The position numbers were made by a program, and so were the translations under genes. Under the pieces are notes generated by a model, which was not told the origin of the DNA, made no database searches, and worked only from the letters and a program-made list of their open reading frames with translations. Below are positions 8,765 to 16,471 of a DNA stretch of 50,135 bases, piece by piece. Every line of letters begins with the position of its first letter. Position 1 is the first letter of the stretch. The DNA comes from Flavobacteriaceae bacterium (lineage in GTDB: Bacteria; Bacteroidota; Bacteroidia; Flavobacteriales; Flavobacteriaceae), in NCBI GenBank assembly GCA_018699935.1, contig JABISF010000074.1:1-50135 (forward strand). The letters run 5' to 3'.

Positions 8765-10108
8765 TTATATTCCAGTATAATTAAAAGGAGTAATACGCAG
8801 CAATTCCGTTTTGAGTTCTGGACGAATATCCAAGCCTTCGATAAATTGATGAATCACTGCTTTGTCAATTTTTGCATTGGTTCGCGTCAACTCTTTTAGG
8901 GCTTCGTAAGGATTGGGAAATTCTTCTCTTCTCAAAATGGTTTGCAGTGCCTCGGCCACAACTGCCCAGTTGTCGTCCAAATCTTGGCGTATTTTTGCCT
9001 CGTTGACCAATAATTTTTTAAGCCCTTTTAGTGTGGATTGAAACCCGATGAGCGCATGGCCAAAGGGCATGCCCACATTCCGCAAAACGGTGCTGTCGGT
9101 GAGGTCGCGTTGCAAACGAGAGATTGGAAGTTTGGCAGACATAAAAGCCAAAAGTGCATTGGCGATGCCCAAATTCCCTTCAGAATTTTCAAAATCTATC
9201 GGATTGACTTTATGTGGCATGGCCGATGAACCTACTTCTCCCGCTTTGATTTGCTGCTTAAAATAATCCATGGCAATGTATTGCCAGATGTCCCGATTTA
9301 GATCAATCAAAATGGTGTTGATCCGTTTTAGGTTGTCGCACAAAGCGGCAAAAAAATCGTAATGCTCAATTTGAGTGGTTGGGAAGGAATAATGGAGTCC
9401 GAGTTTTTCTTCGACAAATTGTTTTCCAAAATTTTTCCAATCAATGCTGGGATAGGCCACTTGATGGGCGTTGAAATTCCCCGTTGCACCGGCAAATTTT
9501 GCTCCGTGCTTGGTTTTCTCCAACATTTGTTTTTGCAATTTTAATCGTTCCAAAAAAACACGAAACTCTTTTCCCAAACGGGTAGGGGAGGCCGGTTGTC
9601 CATGGGTTCTAGCCAACATGGGAAGGGCGTCGTATTCCACCGCTTTGGCGTCTAATTCTTCAATCACCTCATTGAGTTGCGGGATGTAAATGTCCTCCAA
9701 TGCATTTTTAATGGAAAGCGGAATCGCTGTATTGTTGATGTCTTGAGAAGTCAAGCCAAAATGGATAAACTCTTTATAGTTTTGGAGTTCAAGCTTGTCA
9801 AATTCTTTTTTAATAAAGTATTCCACCGCTTTAACATCATGATTGGTGGTTGCTTCTATGGCTTTAATTTCCAAGGCATCGTTGGAAGTAAAATGCTGAT
9901 AAATACTGCGCAGTTCGTCAAACAAAGAGGTGTTGAAACTCGCAAGCTGAGGGAGTGGGAGTTCGCACAAAGCGATAAAATACTCGATTTCCACTTGCAG
10001 ACGATAGCGGATTAACGCTTCTTCTGAAAAATAATTGGCGAGGCATTTGGTTTTGGACCGGTAGCGACCATCAATGGGAGAGATGGCATTCAAAGCGGTG
10101 AGCAACAT
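8765..10108 (-). CDS. purB: Adenylosuccinate lyase
   Basis: 447 residues, the usual length. PurB cleaves SAICAR to AICAR and adenylosuccinate to AMP, both releasing fumarate, in purine synthesis. Seen: N-terminal LNAISPIDGRY; the TSQDINNTA segment; the general acid His in RTHGQPASPTRLGKE; and the superfamily signature GSSAMPHKVNPIDFENSEGN near 290-310 that carries the flexible catalytic serine loop. A -7 box lies 20 nt before the ATG. A HEAT-like gene at 13978-14513 on the same strand is probably its ancestral upstream neighbour (see findings). Confidence 0.97.
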   Translation of the reverse strand: MLLTALNAISPIDGRYRSKTKCLANYFSEEALIRYRLQVEIEYFIALCELPLPQLASFNTSLFDELRSIYQHFTSNDALEIKAIEATTNHDVKAVEYFIKKEFDKLELQNYKEFIHFGLTSQDINNTAIPLSIKNALEDIYIPQLNEVIEELDAKAVEYDALPMLARTHGQPASPTRLGKEFRVFLERLKLQKQMLEKTKHGAKFAGATGNFNAHQVAYPSIDWKNFGKQFVEEKLGLHYSFPTTQIEHYDFFAALCDNLKRINTILIDLNRDIWQYIAMDYFKQQIKAGEVGSSAMPHKVNPIDFENSEGNLGIANALLAFMSAKLPISRLQRDLTDSTVLRNVGMPFGHALIGFQSTLKGLKKLLVNEAKIRQDLDDNWAVVAEALQTILRREEFPNPYEALKELTRTNAKIDKAVIHQFIEGLDIRPELKTELLRITPFNYTGI

Positions 10109-10127
10109 GATGTTATTATTAGTTCGG

Positions 10128-10135
10128 CAAAGATA
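10128..10135 (-). promoter_or_regulatory. -7 promoter box for purB
   Basis: On the minus strand this reads TATCTTTG, an exact TAnnTTTG match, 19 nt upstream of the purB ATG. No clear TTG is present at -33. Confidence 0.5.
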
Positions 10136-10206
10136 CGTTGAATTTAAGAGGGGATAAAATTAAATCCTATAAACGAGAGATCTATTGATCGATCATAATT
10201 CATCAA

Positions 10207-10653
10207 CTACTTTTTTCTTGCATTCTGTTTGTAGAATGATAATTTTTCCATCAATAGATAAGTCATTCTATTACTGTCATTCGATGTGGTAAAAACAGCA
10301 GACTGAAAAATATTTTCTGTGTGATATTGTTCCATTTTAATCGCCTCCCAAAGTTCTTTTTTAAGCGATTCTTTTTTAGAGGCATCTCTCAAAAAATTAT
10401 AGGTGAGATTTCTTGTGATGGTATAAAGAAATGCATCGAAAGATTCAGACATTTCAATGCTTGCTCTGATGGACCAGAGTTTGATAAAAACTTCTTGAAT
10501 AATTTCTTGAGTACTGTAACCAGATTTGGTGATTTTATAAACAAAGCCATACAATTTTTTATAGAAAAAATTAAAAACAAACCGAAAGGCTTCCTGATCT
10601 CCTTTTATAAAAGACGTTATAATTGCCGGATGCTGTTGACCGAATTTTTTCAA
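10207..10653 (-). pseudogene. Truncated FecI-like ECF sigma factor (region 4 missing)
   Basis: 148 residues. The first 100 form a good sigma region 2 (GDQEAFRFVFNFFYKKLYGFVYKI; STQEIIQEVFIKLW; ESFDAFLYTITRNLTYNFLRD). Where region 4 with its helix-turn-helix should follow, the frame ends in LMEKLSFYKQNARKK, and only about 100 bp separate this from purB, so the DNA-binding half is deleted rather than frameshifted. The only initiator in frame is TTG (10653): an upstream ATG is absent after the stop near 10686. A TATATTTG box (10692-10685) could still drive it. No FecR or SusC partner adjoins. Probably a decayed copy; a short region-2-only protein that binds core polymerase cannot be excluded. 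Confidence 0.7.
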
Positions 10654-10684
10654 GAAATGGGGTTTTTTGAAATGAGTTCTTACT

Positions 10685-10692
10685 CAAATATA
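10685..10692 (-). promoter_or_regulatory. -7 promoter box for the truncated sigma gene
   Basis: TATATTTG on the minus strand, an exact TAnnTTTG match, 31 nt before the TTG at 10653. Confidence 0.4.
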
Positions 10693-10916
10693 CACAAAAT
10701 TAAGGAACTGTAATCTTGCCCATATAGGGGTGAAAAATCATTTTTCAATAAAATGGAATAACGAAAGAATCTTTTCTCTAGTCCCTAAGCTCAGGGGTTT
10801 TATAACGGCTCTAGCAATGCTACATGAAGTGTGTTAATGATTTTTTAATTAACAAGTTGTTGTGCTTTTATCGTTTTTTAAATTTCTATCATTGCCGTCT
10901 AATTCGATAAACCCCA

Positions 10917-11309
10917 ATGAAAAGTATTTTATTTCTTGTCAGTTTTATCTTGATCAACTGTTCTACTCAAAAGTCTGTTAATGAGGACTTTACTTTCAGT
11001 CGTTCTGTGTGTTTTGGGAAATGTCCCGCCTATATCTTACGGCTAGAAAATAAAGCATTTGTTTTTGAGATTATTGAAAATAAAGAAAAAAATCAGATTC
11101 CATTGACAAAGGAGCAGCAAGACAAAATTCGCCTATTGGTACTTAACATCAACACTCAAGATATGGACAGCTTATATGGCAACCCAAAAATCTATGACCT
11201 TCCCAAATATCAAATCCAAGAAGGAACTAAAATAATTCGGGTTGTCGATAGCCGACAAGCTCCGAATTCCATTAAAACCCTTATTAATTACTTGAATAAT
11301 TTTCTTTAA
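10917..11309 (+). CDS. DUF6438-type lipoprotein
   Basis: 130 residues with a lipobox ending at Cys15 (LINC). The segment FSRSVCFGKCPAYILRLENK near 27-46 matches the DUF6438 hallmark (GxCPxYxVxI), a Bacteroidota family of unknown function. Many members have the same short signal-plus-single-domain form. It precedes the HExxH lipoprotein gene by 33 bp on the same strand and may be cotranscribed. The DNA around it is AT-richer than the housekeeping neighbours, in keeping with an accessory block. Confidence 0.75.
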   Translation: MKSILFLVSFILINCSTQKSVNEDFTFSRSVCFGKCPAYILRLENKAFVFEIIENKEKNQIPLTKEQQDKIRLLVLNINTQDMDSLYGNPKIYDLPKYQIQEGTKIIRVVDSRQAPNSIKTLINYLNNFL

Positions 11310-11342
11310 AAAACCACAAAATTAAATCCAAAATCTATTATC

Positions 11343-12788
11343 ATGAATTACAAACCGTTTTTAAAAATCAATTATTTTTTGTTATGTATCTTAATAACAA
11401 TCACTTCATGCAAGAAAGAAGAACCGTTCTTTAACCTTACCTCAGTAATCAGTTCCGAAAACAAGGGACAAACCGTTGTTGAGGGAGACAAAATCATCAT
11501 TAACCTAAATCTGAGTGAAGAATTATCTGAAGATCTTCCGCTGTTGTTGGACATTGTTGATGATGTGCCCAATTTTATCAATCCTGAGGACTATGACAAA
11601 ACGATTCAGTTTAAAGGAAATCTGGACAATGAATGGCGCACAGCTTCAGGGAATACCTTTTATTTTCCCAAACGCAACACTTCACTTAAAATAAGATTTG
11701 CCACTCATGATGATGTACTTATGGAAACCAAGGAAGCATTTCATGCCGTGATCAAGCTTGATACTTCCAAAACAGACAACGATTTTATGGTGATGGGAAT
11801 CAATGAAATTGAACCCCCTCTGATAAGCGTTGAAGACAATGATGGTGACCCAGATACAATAGGGGAGGGAACCGTAGATTTTATTGTAGATGATGATTTT
11901 AATTTTTCTTTAGTCTCAGTATCACAAGAGCGTCCTTACAATCGCTTTGAAAAATATTTTATAGATTACATTTCAAAGGACGGACTTCCTCAACATATCT
12001 ATGAAGACTTAAAAAGAGTTTTAAAGTCCGGCGTTGATATCCCTATTAGAAGATTTGCCATGCTCTATTACCCCTCCCTTCAATTGGGAGGCTTTGTATA
12101 TTTTGATCTGGATATTGAGGGTTGGATTGTCGCCTTAAACATTGCTTATGCCTTCCCTGATATTTTTTCCTTGGGAAGTTTTGTGTCGGATCCTCAAACC
12201 TCGGAAGAATTTGATCAATTGCTTCAAAACGATTATAATAAAGAGGGTATTTTTGGCTATGTTTTGGTGCATGAATATGGGCATTTAGCCACCTTAAACT
12301 ATGAAACTCAGATTGATTATGTAGATTATTTTGAGGAGAACGTCACGGATTGTTCAACCTATTCTAATTTTGAGGGATGTACCAAACCCGAATCAGTAAT
12401 CAACGGATTTTATGACAAATTTTATAAAGATTCCCCTGAGCTCAATTCGCCTTCCTTTGTAACAGAATACGCCAGTTCAATATTGGAAGAGGATCTTGCG
12501 GAATGTTTTGCCTTTTCCATTGTTCAAAACGAGATTCCCGATAGTGATGAATTCAGTAGCGGTGCGTTACAAAAAATCAATTTTGTCTGGAAACACGAGC
12601 AGCTTTCTTCTTTTAATTTTAGAAGTTTTCGCGAGGATATCCATTTGGGTTTATTGGCAGAATATTTTCAAGAGGGAGGACCCATCTTGAATTATTCCAA
12701 ACATGGAAAACCTTTGCTATGTACAGATCATAAAAAAATCATTGAATCCCTAGCGGAAAGACGAAAAGCATACTTAGAAAATAATTGA
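11343..12788 (+). CDS. Lipoprotein with HExxH motif, probable zinc metallopeptidase
   Basis: 481 residues. Cys23 in ITSC is the lipidation site. Residues about 30-165 look like a beta-sandwich with Calx-beta flavour (GQTVVEGDKIIINLNLSEEL; acidic DNDGDPDT near 165). The C-terminal half carries VLVHEYGHLATL near 305-316, a HExxH zinc site, and about 70 residues later EEDLAECFAF, where a Glu could be the third ligand as in gluzincins. No named peptidase family was recognised. It follows the DUF6438 lipoprotein gene and ends at a strong bidirectional terminator shared with the convergent sigma factor gene. Substrate unknown; an envelope or extracellular protein target is inferred. Confidence 0.72.
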   Translation: MNYKPFLKINYFLLCILITITSCKKEEPFFNLTSVISSENKGQTVVEGDKIIINLNLSEELSEDLPLLLDIVDDVPNFINPEDYDKTIQFKGNLDNEWRTASGNTFYFPKRNTSLKIRFATHDDVLMETKEAFHAVIKLDTSKTDNDFMVMGINEIEPPLISVEDNDGDPDTIGEGTVDFIVDDDFNFSLVSVSQERPYNRFEKYFIDYISKDGLPQHIYEDLKRVLKSGVDIPIRRFAMLYYPSLQLGGFVYFDLDIEGWIVALNIAYAFPDIFSLGSFVSDPQTSEEFDQLLQNDYNKEGIFGYVLVHEYGHLATLNYETQIDYVDYFEENVTDCSTYSNFEGCTKPESVINGFYDKFYKDSPELNSPSFVTEYASSILEEDLAECFAFSIVQNEIPDSDEFSSGALQKINFVWKHEQLSSFNFRSFREDIHLGLLAEYFQEGGPILNYSKHGKPLLCTDHKKIIESLAERRKAYLENN

Positions 12789-12815
12789 AATAATTATTTA
12801 TTATACAGAGACACT

Positions 12816-12848
12816 AAAAAACCGGAATTATTAATTCCGGTTTTTTTT
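12816..12848. terminator. Bidirectional intrinsic terminator
   Basis: CCGGAATTA (12822-12830) and TAATTCCGG (12832-12840) form a perfect inverted repeat flanked by A-tract on the left and eight T on the right. It serves the plus-strand metallopeptidase gene and could serve the minus-strand sigma gene that ends at 12893. Confidence 0.85.
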
Positions 12849-12892
12849 AACCATGAATTACTTAGAAATTACACTTCAAAAATAGAGATATT

Positions 12893-13477
12893 TTAAATAG
12901 TGTTTTTCTTGAAATTAAAAAACAAAAACAACCAAGACTGCATCTGATCGCCCAGTTTTTCCTCCAAGATTTTAAAGGCTTTGGTAATATGCCCTTCCAC
13001 AGTTTTTATTGAAATATTTAAATATTCAGAAATTTCGATATGCGTCAGTCCTTCTTTTTTGTTTAAGAGAAAGATATGTTTGCATTTTTTGGGCAATTTT
13101 TCAATTTCTGCATTGAGACATCGAATCAATTCCTCCAAATTTTCATGTTCAGTTTCATTCACTAAATCAATGGCTTCCATGTATTTTTTTTCTAAAAGGA
13201 GTACGGGTTTATTTTTTCGGTAGTTATCAATAAAACCGTTATATACCGCTTTATACAAAAAGCTCTGAATGGATAAATGGGGGTTTATCATTTTTCTTTG
13301 AATCCAAATTTTCACAAATACGTTTTGAACAATGTCTTCTGCATTTGCTCGATCTTGGGTGAGGCTTTGGGCATAGGCACAAAGTTTTTTATAAAAGGAA
13401 TTCATCAAGAAATCATATGCCTTGGCATCTCCTTTTTGCAACTGCTGCGCTAAAAAATAATTTTTGCTGTAATCCAT
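12893..13477 (-). CDS. FecI-like ECF sigma factor (orphan)
   Basis: 194 residues, the usual length for the Bacteroidota FecI-like group. Region 2 shows LTQDRANAEDIVQNVFVKIW (about 39-58) and SIQSFLYKAVYNGFIDNYRK; region 4 shows IEKLPKKCKHIFLLNKKEGLT and the helix-turn-helix HIEISEYLNISIKTVEGHITKAFKIL. Such factors are normally paired with a FecR anti-sigma gene and a SusC-type receptor. Neither is adjacent: downstream is the convergent metallopeptidase, upstream a truncated CarboxypepD gene. It may control the neighbouring lipoproteins or distant targets. Confidence 0.88.
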   Translation of the reverse strand: MDYSKNYFLAQQLQKGDAKAYDFLMNSFYKKLCAYAQSLTQDRANAEDIVQNVFVKIWIQRKMINPHLSIQSFLYKAVYNGFIDNYRKNKPVLLLEKKYMEAIDLVNETEHENLEELIRCLNAEIEKLPKKCKHIFLLNKKEGLTHIEISEYLNISIKTVEGHITKAFKILEEKLGDQMQSWLFLFFNFKKNTI

Positions 13478-13715
13478 AGATTTTGGGGCTTCTATTTCAG
13501 TTCAATAAAATGGAGGCTTATCAAAACTATAAAAAAAAGAAAAGGGTTAATTTCATTGCCTAATCATTTTTTGAAATAAATTCTTACACAACACAAAGGA
13601 AAAATTTCTTTAGCATAGAATTTTGTATTTTATAGGGAACTAACCCCCAAGTCTATGGTTTACGCTATACTGATGGAGTCTTTTGCGGGAAAATAGATTC
13701 GGATTTTTTTTAATA

Positions 13716-13967
13716 ATGAAGAAGCTCATTTTTGTGTTGGTACTAGTGTTCTTTAAAACCTCATTGGGTCAAGAACCTTACAATCATCGTTTTAAGGGGA
13801 TAGTTTTAGACGCTCATTCAAAAACAGCAATTCCTTTTGTTCATTTCACCTATTCCAATTCAAAAGGATTTACGTCGAATGAAAAAGGCGTTTTTCATTT
13901 TGTAGACACTTTGGAACGGATTCATGTAAAAATGAGCTATGGACTCGGATTGAAATTCGAACTATAA
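13716..13967 (+). pseudogene. Truncated exported CarboxypepD-regulatory-like protein
   Basis: 83 residues from ATG 13716: a signal peptide (cleavage near residue 19, LGQ) then a partial CarboxypepD-like domain (FKGIVLDAHSKTAIPFVHF, then SNEKGVFHF). The expected continuation (a final strand, often 'CLGY', and a large C-terminal part) is missing; the frame ends in YGLGLKFEL. The gene stops 10 bp from the end of the HEAT-like gene, so it looks cut at the right border of the accessory block 10.2-14.0 kb. Upstream DNA 13478-13715 shows no further gene. Confidence 0.6.
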
Positions 13968-13977
13968 AAACGTTGGA

Positions 13978-14513
13978 TTACTGTTGTTGCATTACCCTCC
14001 GAATACTGGGGAAAACTCCTTTTGGGAAGGTACTTTGGGAATTGAGAATAAGGTCTTCCAAATGTTTCCGAACATAGGGAAATTCGTTTTGCAAACATCC
14101 TAAAATTCGTATGCAAAAACTTATGGGGGCGGTTTTGCTTTCGGTCATCAACCAGTCCAAAGCAAGCGTAATGATTTTTTTTTTTGGGAGTTATTTAAAG
14201 CGTCGTAATTCGTTTTTTCTTTTATAAAAGACCATAATATTTTGCTGTGCACGCGTCGCATTCCGGAGTGCTGTAGAGGAACAAGTCTTTCCAAAGAAAT
14301 ATTCAACTGCTCCTTATAATTCGAAAGATTTTTAAGACAGTAAAATTCCCAAACCCAAGCCGCATAAATCGCCGAACGATCAGCAGAGGCATCGTGTGCT
14401 AAATCAAAAAATTCGTCCTTCCATTCGGGCTTCGCTTCAACACAACTCAAGGCGTATAAACGGTCTTTGCGCAACGCAGTTAGGGATTCAAAACAGCGGC
14501 GTAGCGCAGTCAT
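13978..14513 (-). pseudogene. HEAT-like repeat protein, split by a frameshift in an 11-base A tract
   Basis: Two adjacent minus-strand frames read as one protein of about 177 residues. The first (14513-14148) starts MTALRRCFESLTALRKDRLY and contains helical repeats (AAWVWEFYCLKN; LVPLQHSGMRRVHSKILW). It runs out just after NNSQKKK, where the minus strand has 11 consecutive A (14185-14175). Adding one A, or removing two, joins it to IITLALDWLMTESKTAPISF..., ending in RRVMQQQ at 13978. The whole resembles a flavobacterial HEAT-like family of unknown function, often labelled by its purB neighbourhood. The shift could be a sequencing error, a real mutation, or a site of slippage. The gene lies 4 bp after the CarboxypepD gene on the same strand. 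Confidence 0.7.
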
Positions 14514-14517
14514 TCAA

Positions 14518-15267
14518 TTACAATTGAAGTACGCGATATTCTTCATAGCATTTGCTGATGGCTTCGAGTATTTGAAGATCATTCGCTTCTTTGATAAAGG
14601 TACCCGAATAATTGCAGTTGCGAAGTATCTCATCGATGTCCAAACGTTCAATTTGAAGCAGTTGCATCAAGACTTGGCGGTCGAATTTTGAAGCCAATAA
14701 ATTTTTAATTTCATCATCCTCGCGCATTTTTTTAAGCTTGCGCAATTGCTGTGGATTGGCGCCAAAGATACTATACAGAAAATCTGCCGGGTTAAAGGCG
14801 GCACCCAGTGCTTTGGAAAGGGTGGAGACATTAGGCGTCCCTCCCTCATAACCGCTGTTGAGTCCGGAGATGCTGTATCTTCGAACAGTATTGACCGGGG
14901 CATTGCGAACATCGATATCCAAATAACCGGTCAATTCGTAGGGCTTTACTACGATTTCTTCCAAAGCAAAGGCCAATTCAGTCATTTGAAATTTGGCGTT
15001 ACCAAAGCGGATCATATCGTTGGTAACGGCAATTTTTAAGGGTTTATAACCCAAATACGAAAAATATAAAGTGTCGTTGGCTTGGGCTCTGATTTCAAAA
15101 ACTCCATTTCCGTCTGTGATCGTTCCAATCACTTGGGTGAGGTTCAAAACATGCACACTTTGCATGGGGAGACCGGTATTTTCATTTTCCACCAATGCAC
15201 TGAAATTGTCTTGTCCCCAACCCAAGTGTGCCAATAATAAAATGAAAGCAATGCCAATCTTCCTCAT
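14518..15267 (-). CDS. Exported CarboxypepD-regulatory-like domain protein
   Basis: 249 residues with a signal peptide (cleavage near 19, GWGQ). A CarboxypepD-like Ig-fold domain spans about 22-100 (VENENTGLPMQSVHVLN; ITDGNGVFEIRA; LYFSYLGYKPLKI), ending in LEEIVVKPYELTGY, the linker usual before a plug domain. Here a helical C-terminal region of unknown function follows instead of a TonB receptor. Complete small proteins of this form are common in flavobacteria next to rdgB. It shares its direction with the HEAT-like gene (4 bp apart) and probably forms an operon with it. Confidence 0.8.
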   Translation of the reverse strand: MRKIGIAFILLLAHLGWGQDNFSALVENENTGLPMQSVHVLNLTQVIGTITDGNGVFEIRAQANDTLYFSYLGYKPLKIAVTNDMIRFGNAKFQMTELAFALEEIVVKPYELTGYLDIDVRNAPVNTVRRYSISGLNSGYEGGTPNVSTLSKALGAAFNPADFLYSIFGANPQQLRKLKKMREDDEIKNLLASKFDRQVLMQLLQIERLDIDEILRNCNYSGTFIKEANDLQILEAISKCYEEYRVLQL

Positions 15268-15324
15268 GGGATAAATTTAACTAAAAATCACCGAAAGATT
15301 TAGGACTTAAAAAATAATCTTTTG

Positions 15325-15906
15325 TTAAGACTTCAAATGAGCCAAGGCTTTCAAAAAAGCTTGAGTTGCCAATGCCCGATGGCTGATCTTATTTTTAATG
15401 GCATCACCCAACTCGGCAAAAGTCTGCGTAAATCCCGCAGGGATAAAAATGGGGTCGTATCCAAAACCTCCCGAACCGCGTTTTTCAAAGATCAAATGTC
15501 CTTTCACCAAACCTTCAAAAAGCGAGTCGCTCGCTCCAATGGAAGAGGCAATGACCGTCCGAAATTGTGCCACCGGATGCGGTAGTCCCTCCAATTCCCG
15601 CCATATTTTTTGAATGTTGTCGGCATTGTTTTTGGAGTCTCCGGCATATCTTGCCGAAAAGACACCGGGGGCTCCTCCAAGGGCTTCAATTTCCAAACCA
15701 GAATCATCGGCAAAGCAGTCCAAACCATATTTATATTTGATAAAATCCGCTTTGATTTTTGCGTTTTCTTCCAAAGTAGCACCCGTTTCTTCAATTTCTT
15801 CCCGACAGTTGATGTCTTCCAAACTCAAAAGTTGAATGCCTTGGGGAACTATTTTTTTTAATTCCTCTACTTTGTGTTGATTGTGTGTGGCAAAAATTAG
15901 TTTCAT
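15325..15906 (-). CDS. rdgB: XTP/dITP (non-canonical purine NTP) diphosphatase
   Basis: 193 residues, normal length. The enzyme hydrolyses dITP, XTP and dHAPTP to monophosphates, cleaning the nucleotide pool. Family marks seen: LIFATHNQHKVEELK at the N-terminus, ETGATLEENAKIKA, the metal site FADDSGLEIEALGGAPGVFSA, GFGYDPIFIP and the C-terminal KNKISHRALA. Its ATG overlaps the rlmH stop by one base (TAATG), so the two are translationally coupled. Confidence 0.97.
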   Translation of the reverse strand: MKLIFATHNQHKVEELKKIVPQGIQLLSLEDINCREEIEETGATLEENAKIKADFIKYKYGLDCFADDSGLEIEALGGAPGVFSARYAGDSKNNADNIQKIWRELEGLPHPVAQFRTVIASSIGASDSLFEGLVKGHLIFEKRGSGGFGYDPIFIPAGFTQTFAELGDAIKNKISHRALATQAFLKALAHLKS

Positions 15907-16379
15907 TAGTTGTTGTGATAAGGATGATTATGAAGGATTGTAAACGCACGATACAGTTGCTCGCAAAAAAATAAGCGTACCATTTGATGGGAAAAGGTCA
16001 TGGAAGAAAGGCACATCCGCTTAGGAAATTTGTCATAGAGCAGCTCTGAAAATCCAAACGCTCCACCAACAATAAAGATCAACCTTCGGGTACTACTCAC
16101 CATATACTGTTCAATCTCCTTAGAAAAAGCAACAGAGCTGAAGGATTTTCCTTTTTCGTCCAAAAGGATAACCACATCATCGGGCTTAATTTTTTGGAGT
16201 AGGCGAGTGGCTTCATCATTTTTCAATTGTTGGGGTAGACTTTTCTTGGCAGCTTTTGCCTCGGGCAGAAAATGGATGGAAAATTTGATATAATGTTGGA
16301 TGCGTTTCGAATATTCCTCCACAGCAGGACTCCAAAAAGAACGATCGGTTTTTCCTACACACCACAATTGTATCTCCAT
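15906..16379 (-). CDS. rlmH: 23S rRNA (pseudouridine-1915-N3)-methyltransferase
   Basis: 157 residues, a SPOUT-class methyltransferase that methylates pseudouridine 1915 in helix 69 of 23S rRNA. The knot region is clear: FIVGGAFGFSELLYDK, then MTFSHQMVRLFFCEQLYRAF and the C-terminal HNHPYHNN. The ATG at 16379 begins only 4 nt after an exact -7 box (16391-16384), so the mRNA is predicted to be leaderless or nearly so. It shares the TAATG junction with rdgB. Confidence 0.97.
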   Translation of the reverse strand: MEIQLWCVGKTDRSFWSPAVEEYSKRIQHYIKFSIHFLPEAKAAKKSLPQQLKNDEATRLLQKIKPDDVVILLDEKGKSFSSVAFSKEIEQYMVSSTRRLIFIVGGAFGFSELLYDKFPKRMCLSSMTFSHQMVRLFFCEQLYRAFTILHNHPYHNN

Positions 16380-16383
16380 GGGG

Positions 16384-16391
16384 CAAAGGTA
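16384..16391 (-). promoter_or_regulatory. -7 promoter box for rlmH-rdgB
   Basis: TACCTTTG on the minus strand, an exact TAnnTTTG match ending 4 nt before the rlmH ATG. It predicts a start at or next to the ATG. Confidence 0.5.
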
Positions 16392-16442
16392 CAAAGCCTA
16401 GGGATTTTTTTAGGAATTCGGCATCGATATGATTTTGGTGCT

Positions 16443-16450
16443 TATCTTTG
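16443..16450 (+). promoter_or_regulatory. -7 promoter box for yihY-priA
   Basis: TATCTTTG, an exact TAnnTTTG match, 21 nt before the ATG at 16472 and divergent from the rlmH promoter 52 bp away. Confidence 0.5.
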
Positions 16451-16471
16451 TATGAGATAAAGTTACACCAC

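Noticed and set aside
9038-10015. Several plus-strand frames of 60-112 codons across purB
   Set aside because: They are antisense shadows of a strongly conserved gene with no supporting signals.
10785-10802. Small hairpin CCCT...AGGG followed by GTTTTAT in the 10654-10916 gap
   Set aside because: The stem is only four pairs and no gene ends at the correct side; not called as a terminator.
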